This document shows, piece by piece, positions 58,640-64,000 of a stretch of 64,000 nt of DNA. The notes under the pieces were generated by a model that made no database searches, had not been told where the DNA came from, and saw only the letters and a list, made by a program, of their open reading frames with translations. The DNA comes from Desulforamulus ruminis DSM 2154 (GTDB taxonomy: Bacteria > Bacillota > Desulfotomaculia > Desulfotomaculales > Desulfotomaculaceae): NCBI RefSeq assembly GCF_000215085.1, contig NC_015589.1:2616120-2680119 (forward strand). The letters run 5' to 3'. Position 1 is the stretch's first letter, and every line of letters starts with the position of its first letter. Made by a program: the position numbers and the translations under genes.

Positions 58640-60553
58640 ATGATTTTACTACAAGCGAAGGACATTTCTAAATACTTTGGTGCAAAACAAATATTAAATC
58701 ATATAAATCTGTCTATTCAGAAAAATGAAAGAGTTGGTTTAGTGGGAGTGAACGGGGCCGGTAAAACCACCCTGCTAAAGCTATTAGCCGGCCAATTGGT
58801 TCCCGATGCCGGGGAAATTAACCGGTGTGCCGGCTTGACCACCGGCTACCTGGCCCAGGATTCGGGATTGGAATCCACCCGAACGATCTATGAAGAAATG
58901 ATCTCGGTATTTCAGCATTTAGTGGATCAGGAACAGCAAATGCGCAGGCTGGAGGAAATGATGGGAGATTCCGAGAGCAAGTCAGATCCCGTCCGCCACC
59001 AGCGGATTATGAATCAATACGCTCTCCTGGCGGAAAATTTCCGCCACCAGGGAGGATACACTTATCGTTCCCACATCCGGGGCATCCTGCAGGGCTTGGA
59101 TTTTCCCGAGGTGCAGGACAACTCGCCGGTTTCGGTCTTAAGCGGCGGACAAAAGACCCGACTGGCCCTGGCCAAGAACTTATTGCTTAAGCCGGACCTG
59201 TTGATCCTGGATGAACCCACCAATTACCTGGACGTTGACTCCCTGGCCTGGCTGGAGCAGTATCTGCAAAACTATTCCGGCGCTCTTCTGGTGGTCTCTC
59301 ACGACCGCTATTTTTTGGATAAAGTGGTTAGCAAAGTAGTTGAACTGGAATATGGCCAGGCCACCACCTATAAAAGCAATTATTCGGGATTCGTGGAGCT
59401 CAAAGCCCAGCAACAGAAAAGCCAACTGAAGCAGTATGAACAACAGCAGGAGGAAATAAACCGGGCCAAAGATTTTATCCAGCGCAACATGGCCAGGGCC
59501 TCCACCACCAAAAGAGCGCAAAGCCGTTTAAAGGCCCTGGAAAAAATGGAACGGCTGGACGCCCCATCGGCCGCTCAAAAACGGGTATGCTTTTCTTTTC
59601 AAATTCATCATCCCAGCGGCAAGGATGTACTGCAGGTTTCCGATCTAAAGATCGGTTATCCCGGAGGGATTTCCCTGTCCCAAAATATTACTTTTTCTGT
59701 GGAGCGGGGGGAAAGCGTCGCCCTGCTGGGTCCTAACGGCACCGGCAAAACTACCCTGCTGAAAACCCTGGTGGGCGAATTGGCTCCCTTGGGCGGGAGT
59801 ATCCGCCAGGGCAGCAATCTCAGCATCGGTTATTATTCCCAGGAGCAGGAAAGGCTCTCTTCGGGTAAAACGGTGCTGGATGAACTTTGGGACGCTTACA
59901 GGCTCACCGATGAAAGGGACATTCGGACCCTGCTGGGCAATTTTCTGTTTCAGGGAGAAGACGTTTATAAAAAAGTTGATAATCTAAGCGGCGGGGAAAA
60001 AGCCCGCCTCAGCTTGGCTAAATTAATGTTGCAAAAGGCAAACCTGTTAATTCTGGACGAGCCCACCAACCACCTGGACATCTTAAGCCGGGAGGTATTA
60101 GAAAGCGCCCTGGTGGATTACCCGGGAACCATTCTTTTTGTTTCCCACGACCGTTATTTTTTAAATAAAATGGCCACCCGGATTATCGAACTTACTGCGG
60201 ATGGCATTCACAATTATACGGGCGGTTATGATTACTATCTGGAAAAAAGGGATCAGCAGGGTCTGCCCCTAAAAGAAAAAACGGCATCCTTAAACCCCCA
60301 GGAGAGTAAAAAAAGTTATTTGGAAAACAAAGAAGCCCAGCGTTTGGAAAGAAAGCGTCTCAAAAGAATTGAGGAATTGGAAAGTTTGATTCGGCAAACG
60401 GAAGAAGCAGTGAGGCAAATTGAAATAGCATTGGAAAACCCGGAAGTAACCAGGGATTATGAATCCTGTTTAAAACTTAGTGCAGAATTAGACAGCCGCA
60501 GGTCCACCCTGGATGGTTATTTGGAAGAATGGGTGGAATTATCGGAAACTTAA
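58640..60553 (+). CDS. ABC-F family ATPase
   Basis: A 637-residue soluble protein with two ABC domains and no membrane segment. Domain one has GVNGAGKTTLLKLLAG, the signature VLSGGQKTRLALAK and LLILDEPTNYLD. Domain two has LGPNGTGKTTLLKTLVG, NLSGGEKARLSLAK and LILDEPTNHLD. An ABC-F linker (about 235-305) and a charged C-terminal coiled coil (RLERKRLKRIEELESLIRQT) are present. ABC-F proteins act on the ribosomal E site in translation or antibiotic resistance; the Uup/YdiF type is most likely. RBS GGAGGAG before ATG 58640. Confidence 0.94.
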   Translation: MILLQAKDISKYFGAKQILNHINLSIQKNERVGLVGVNGAGKTTLLKLLAGQLVPDAGEINRCAGLTTGYLAQDSGLESTRTIYEEMISVFQHLVDQEQQMRRLEEMMGDSESKSDPVRHQRIMNQYALLAENFRHQGGYTYRSHIRGILQGLDFPEVQDNSPVSVLSGGQKTRLALAKNLLLKPDLLILDEPTNYLDVDSLAWLEQYLQNYSGALLVVSHDRYFLDKVVSKVVELEYGQATTYKSNYSGFVELKAQQQKSQLKQYEQQQEEINRAKDFIQRNMARASTTKRAQSRLKALEKMERLDAPSAAQKRVCFSFQIHHPSGKDVLQVSDLKIGYPGGISLSQNITFSVERGESVALLGPNGTGKTTLLKTLVGELAPLGGSIRQGSNLSIGYYSQEQERLSSGKTVLDELWDAYRLTDERDIRTLLGNFLFQGEDVYKKVDNLSGGEKARLSLAKLMLQKANLLILDEPTNHLDILSREVLESALVDYPGTILFVSHDRYFLNKMATRIIELTADGIHNYTGGYDYYLEKRDQQGLPLKEKTASLNPQESKKSYLENKEAQRLERKRLKRIEELESLIRQTEEAVRQIEIALENPEVTRDYESCLKLSAELDSRRSTLDGYLEEWVELSET

Positions 60554-60806
60554 GCACTCTATTCTGTATGACAACAGACCATGCAGTTCGCGGAGAAACC
60601 TTCTAAATTCATACTTCGCGGACACCGTAAGCAAGAAAAAACGAGAACGGGGGAAACTGTAAAAAAATCGTGTTTGGCTGCTTTGATAAGAATGATTGAC
60701 GTATTCAGTATAGTTGTCATATTATAATAAATGGTTATTTAAGAACCGTTTATTTCTAGGCAGGTAAATTGAACGGTCAAATTTATTAACGATGTGAGGG
60801 AATCCA

Positions 60807-61295
60807 ATGAAACATGTATCGGTCAAAGAGATTATGATTAGCCCGGAAGATTATCTTACGGTAAATGAATTAGATACGGTAAAAGATGCCATTCAAAAGC
60901 TGCAATCCTCCTTTTCTTTAGATGAAAAAGGCGTCACCCGTGGACATACCTCCATTTTGGTAACCAATCCCTCCGGCAAGTTGGTGGGGATTTTAACCAT
61001 ACGCGGGATTTTAAAGGCATTGATGATGCATGAAAAGGGCAAAGAATTTCCCTCCAACTATCTTTGGACTCTTTTTGTTACAAAATCCTATGAATCCGCG
61101 GAAGAAATCCCGGTACGGCAAATTATGAAGGATCGCAAAGTCTTTTCCATCGGACCGGACGATGAGATCATGAAGGCTGTTGAAATGATTGTCGACAACA
61201 AGGTAAACACCCTGCCTGTGGTTGAAAACGGAAAACCGGTGGGGATTATTCGGGCCAAGGATATCTTCTCTAAGATCGGCTATATCATGGATTAG
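60807..61295 (+). CDS. CBS domain pair protein
   Basis: A 162-residue protein made of two CBS motifs (VKEIMISPEDYLTVNELDTV at 4-23, with ILVTNPSGKLVGILTIRGIL; then VRQIMKDRKVFSIGPDDEIM with NTLPVVENGKPVGIIRAKDI). Such modules bind adenosine nucleotides (AMP, ATP, SAM or similar) and regulate partners. No catalytic domain is attached, and the partner is unknown. RBS GTGAGGGA. It converges on the NERD gene. Confidence 0.92.
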   Translation: MKHVSVKEIMISPEDYLTVNELDTVKDAIQKLQSSFSLDEKGVTRGHTSILVTNPSGKLVGILTIRGILKALMMHEKGKEFPSNYLWTLFVTKSYESAEEIPVRQIMKDRKVFSIGPDDEIMKAVEMIVDNKVNTLPVVENGKPVGIIRAKDIFSKIGYIMD

Positions 61296-61336
61296 AGCAT
61301 GGTTCACTTTTAAATTCACTGTCCGGCCGAGAAGTT

Positions 61337-61948
61337 TTATTTCATAAGCACAGGGATGAATTTTTCCAGGGCTTCCTTTGAATAAACCCTGTTTTCCTGT
61401 TCCAGGCCGTTAAACCATTGAAGCAAACCCGGCAACCCAAAAACCTTTGTATCATCCGGCAGCCGGGCCAGGGAAAAATCAAACTTTCCCGGATTGGCGA
61501 AAACAATGATTCCCTGAACCTTTACCCCGGCGTCCACCGGCTTGAGCATTTCCTCAAGCCTTTTAATTTTTCCCTGGTTCTGTTCCACCGGACTTTTTTG
61601 CGGCAGCCAGCCCCCCCTTTGCCAACGAAACCAGTGACCCTGGTCATTGCAGGCAGCAGTTTGCCAGTTCTTGGTTTCCAGACAAAAAATACCGGGAGGC
61701 CCCAGCACCAAATGATCGATCTGGGTTCTGCCGCCGGCGGTGATGATTTTAAAATCATTGATGATGATCCAGGCATCTCCTAGATCCCGGCTTAATTGGC
61801 GGGCAACTTTTATCTCCCCGGCCAGCCCCTTGCCCATGGGTTCAACCGGGTCAAACAAACCAAGGAAAAAACCAAGTACTCCGGACCGGGAAGGCGGCTT
61901 TCCTGCTTTGGATTTCTCTTTTCCGGGCCATTTTAAAACCGTGGCCAT
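61337..61948 (-). CDS. NERD domain protein (nuclease-related)
   Basis: A 203-residue protein. After a Lys-rich start the NERD domain spans about residues 40-165: GLAGEIKVARQLSRDLGD (conserved Glu), then DHLVLGPPGIFCLETKNW, which holds the Asp and E-x-K of the restriction-endonuclease-like fold. The family is predicted to have nuclease or DNA-processing activity. It stands alone with ATG 61948 after GAGGTGATGGA. Confidence 0.9.
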   Translation of the reverse strand: MATVLKWPGKEKSKAGKPPSRSGVLGFFLGLFDPVEPMGKGLAGEIKVARQLSRDLGDAWIIINDFKIITAGGRTQIDHLVLGPPGIFCLETKNWQTAACNDQGHWFRWQRGGWLPQKSPVEQNQGKIKRLEEMLKPVDAGVKVQGIIVFANPGKFDFSLARLPDDTKVFGLPGLLQWFNGLEQENRVYSKEALEKFIPVLMK

Positions 61949-62000
61949 TCCATCACCTCATCAGCGGTGCTGTTTTAGTAAAATATCTTTGTAATAAAGG

Positions 62001-62167
62001 TACTGCTGCAAAAAGAACCCTGAAGGGTTGCTAATGTGCAGTTCCTTATTTTCTAAAAAAATAACAGAACACGGATTGTACGGATTTTTACCGATTCTCA
62101 AGGATTGAATTATCTTTAAAATAAAATCCGCGCAAATCCGTACAATCCGTTAAATCCGCGTTCCATT
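62001..62167. repeat. Dispersed GGATT inverted repeat, copy 4
   Basis: Core 62063-62167 has arms ACAGAACACGGATTGTACGG and AATCCGCGTTCCATTT, with GGATT/AATCC units between. The left flank (62001-62062) matches copy 3 in CTGCTGCAAAAAGAACC...GGGTTG and copy 2 in GTTCCTTATTTTCTAAAAAA. It lies about 45 bases beyond the 3' end of the globin-coupled sensor gene. Confidence 0.88.
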
Positions 62168-62209
62168 TCCTTTTGGTCGATGGTTCTTGGATACTCCCTT
62201 TATCGCTCT

Positions 62210-62965
62210 TTACTCTTCCGAGGATTTCTTCATCTTCTCAATGGCCTCCTGGTTGGAAGAAACCATCTTGGCAATATCCCTGGCGGATTGAGAGGACCTC
62301 TCGGCCAATTTGCGAACCTCCTGGGCCACCACCGCAAAGGTGCGTCCGTGGTCCCCCGCCCTGGCAGCCTCAATGGAAGCATTCAAGGAAAGCATGTTGG
62401 TCTGCTCGGCAATGTCATCAATAATTTCCGCCACGGAACCAATGTCCTGCTGGAAAGAAATAAGCTGCTGCAGTTGGTCCAGAATATAATTTTCAATGGC
62501 TAACTGCATATCCAGATTGATTCTTTTCATAAAGGCTTCCAGGGCCTGCTTGTATGCCTCGGTTCCGGCTCCATGGTGCTCTGCCAAAATCCTCTGGATT
62601 TCACTGTGATAAATCTGATAGGCTCCCATGTACCACTTGGGATACAGTCCGATTTGCTGATGTTTCTTGCCAATGGCCAGTCTTGTTTCTATATAGGCAT
62701 GATCCAGGGGATCACACAGGGAAATAAAATATCTTTTCTGAACTCCCTTTAGTTTTTCAACGGTACTATGTTTTTCAATTAGTTCCTTTAAATAAGAAAA
62801 GTTCAGCAAGTGCTGGTAGAAGCCCTCTACCACCCGCTCGGCCTCTTTTATAAACAGGTCCTTATGGGCTGCCATTAATTCCGTTTCCTGTTCGGTGATG
62901 TCCAAGTAGGCCAGTTGAACCCGGCGCTTGGAAAAATCCTGTGCACTGGTCATAAAGTCGCTCAC
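62210..62965 (-). CDS. Globin-coupled sensor with shortened chemoreceptor signalling domain
   Basis: A 251-residue soluble protein. Residues about 10-165 form a sensor globin (protoglobin) domain. The proximal heme His is probably His102 in [20 protein letters not shown], a stretch diagnostic of HemAT-like sensors. Residues 185-250 hold only the signalling tip of a chemoreceptor ([20 protein letters not shown] followed by [20 protein letters not shown]), ending soon after at KKSSEE. Normal HemAT has a much longer second helix. It probably senses O2 or another gas for CheA/CheW or a partner kinase. The start is GTG 62965 with GGAGGGA. Confidence 0.9.
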   Translation of the reverse strand: MSDFMTSAQDFSKRRVQLAYLDITEQETELMAAHKDLFIKEAERVVEGFYQHLLNFSYLKELIEKHSTVEKLKGVQKRYFISLCDPLDHAYIETRLAIGKKHQQIGLYPKWYMGAYQIYHSEIQRILAEHHGAGTEAYKQALEAFMKRINLDMQLAIENYILDQLQQLISFQQDIGSVAEIIDDIAEQTNMLSLNASIEAARAGDHGRTFAVVAQEVRKLAERSSQSARDIAKMVSSNQEAIEKMKKSSEE

Positions 62966-63030
62966 CCTGATCCCTCCCCCAAAAAGTAACAGTTAATTAC
63001 ATAATTCTCCACCCTCAAGAGTAATCCTTG

Positions 63031-64000
63031 CTAGCTCTCTCTCTTGATCATTAATTTTTCTTTACCTTGGTCTGACGGCTCATAGTAAATCCTGCCCTTT
63101 AGGTTATCCGGGAGGTACTGCTGAGCCACCCAGTGCCCGGGGTAATCATGAGGATATTTATAGCCCCCATGGCCCAGTCCCTTGGCACCTCTATAATGGG
63201 TATCCCGAAGGTGCGGCGGAACCACACCGATGTTTTTTTCCTTAATATCTTTCATCGCCCGGTCAATGGCATTGATCACACTGTTGCTTTTAGGAGCGGC
63301 GGCCAAGTAAATGATACATTGGGCAATGGGAATCCGGGCCTCCGGCATGCCTATCGTTTCTAGGGCATTCCACGCCGCATGGGCCATCAACATGGCCTGA
63401 GGGTCGGCCAGTCCTACATCCTCAGAGGCGTGAACCATTAACCGGCGTACAATGAAACGCTGATCCTCTCCGGCTGCCGTCATCCGGGCATAATAATGCA
63501 GCGCGGCATCCGGGTCTGAACCCCGGATACTCTTGATAAAGGCGGAGATGACATCATAATAATGATCTCCTGTTTTATCATAGTGGATATACCTTTGCTG
63601 GGTCGAATCCTCGGCTACCTCCAGGGTAATATGCCGGTAGCCGTCTTCAGCGGGGGCTGTGGATAACACTGCCAACTCCAGGGCATTTAAAAGGTTCCGG
63701 GCATCACCACCGCACATTTTAATAAAATGCTGCCGGGCTGCCTCCTCCAATTGCACCCGATAGCCGCCCAATCCCCGTTCCTCGTCGGATAAAGCCTGCT
63801 GAATCAACGTGTTGAGGTCTTCTTCGGAGTGCTGCAAAAGTTGAAAGATGCGGGACCTGCTTAGGAGGGCGCCATTTAGTTCAAAGTAGGGATTTTGGGT
63901 GGTGGCTCCAACAAGCACCACTTCTCCTTTTTCCACCGCTTCCAGCAGGCAGTCCTGTTGGGTTCCTCTTTTTAAGGAGTGAATTTCATCAATAAAGAAA
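63031..64000 (-). CDS. rarA: Replication-associated recombination protein A (RarA/MgsA), C-terminal part
   Basis: Only the C-terminal 322 or so residues are in the window; the gene runs off the right edge. Reading in from 64000 the frame gives FFIDEIHSLKRGTQQDCLLE (Walker B), then LVGATTQNPYFELNGALLSR followed by SRIFQL (sensor 1 and Arg finger region). The RarA-specific C-terminal tetramerisation domain follows (DPDAALHYYARMTAAGEDQR, GLGHGGYKYPHDYPGHWVAQ). RarA is an AAA+ ATPase of the clamp-loader clade acting at stalled replication forks. Confidence 0.96.
   Translation of the reverse strand, partial: FFIDEIHSLKRGTQQDCLLEAVEKGEVVLVGATTQNPYFELNGALLSRSRIFQLLQHSEEDLNTLIQQALSDEERGLGGYRVQLEEAARQHFIKMCGGDARNLLNALELAVLSTAPAEDGYRHITLEVAEDSTQQRYIHYDKTGDHYYDVISAFIKSIRGSDPDAALHYYARMTAAGEDQRFIVRRLMVHASEDVGLADPQAMLMAHAAWNALETIGMPEARIPIAQCIIYLAAAPKSNSVINAIDRAMKDIKEKNIGVVPPHLRDTHYRGAKGLGHGGYKYPHDYPGHWVAQQYLPDNLKGRIYYEPSDQGKEKLMIKRES

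Noticed and set aside
13718-62167. CRISPR array or tandem repeat as explanation of the GGATT repeats
   Set aside because: The GGATT units are short, form inverted arms and recur as four dispersed copies; there are no spacers or regular repeat-spacer units and no cas genes.
1-64000. tRNA and rRNA genes
   Set aside because: I looked for acceptor/T-loop patterns (GGTTCGANTCC) and rRNA-like segments and found none that fold correctly.

Overview
The window looks like chromosome of an anaerobic, endospore-forming Firmicute, most like the sulfate-reducing Desulfotomaculum/Desulforamulus group (Peptococcaceae). The evidence is a gerA-type germinant receptor operon, a spoVA operon, two different [FeFe]-hydrogenases, a Tmc/Hmc-like membrane redox module (CCG iron-sulfur protein plus cytochrome b-like subunit), a large YeiH-type putative sulfate exporter and a T-box-controlled pheA. 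The genus is an inference; no rRNA, tRNA or dsr/apr gene lies in the window.

Layout. 1-2.8 kb: gerA-gerB-gerC on the minus strand (gerC cut by the window edge). 3.1-6 kb: an ion-transporter-superfamily carrier behind a terminator-bearing leader, a peroxiredoxin and a NUDIX hydrolase. 6.1-11.1 kb: a DUF421/DUF4363 pair divergent from a seven-gene forespore operon (two DUF1657 proteins, a DUF421+DUF1657 fusion, spoVAC, spoVAD, spoVAE, a YhcN/YlaJ lipoprotein). It matches the gene content of the spoVA2mob operon known to raise spore heat resistance. 11.1-13.7 kb: an orphan BglII/BstYI-like nuclease and NAD synthetase. 13.8-23.2 kb: a complete glycogen operon, glgB-glgC-glgD-glgA-GH13-malQ. 23.3-31.8 kb: pheA with its T-box, a 55-residue membrane protein with the YeiH-type exporter, a chemoreceptor with a C-terminal Cache-like domain, an HD-GYP protein, a divergent cis-prenyltransferase and an unknown protein.

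31.8-44.2 kb is the energy block. It holds TmcC/TmcB-like genes, an O-methyltransferase divergent from a LysR regulator, and a Tat-exported, probably lipid-anchored [FeFe]-hydrogenase with HybA- and HybB-like partners behind a structured leader. A YkgJ protein, two small proteins (one behind a Rex-type operator) and a cytoplasmic group B [FeFe]-hydrogenase follow. The genes suggest H2 oxidation outside the membrane, electron flow through HybA/HybB to quinone, and Tmc-like delivery to cytoplasmic acceptors.

44.3-55.7 kb: two flavoprotein oxidoreductases, an acetyltransferase, GIY-YIG and MBL proteins, a nitroreductase and a PspA-NfeD-flotillin membrane-stress operon, with several small proteins. 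55.7-58.5 kb: an IS110-family element with a frameshifted transposase between two MFS exporters. 58.6-64 kb: an ABC-F ATPase, a CBS protein, a NERD protein, a short globin-coupled sensor and the C-terminal part of RarA. Four copies of a roughly 100-165 bp imperfect inverted repeat built from GGATT units sit at 13.7, 26.6, 41.0 and 62.1 kb, always beside a gene 3' end.
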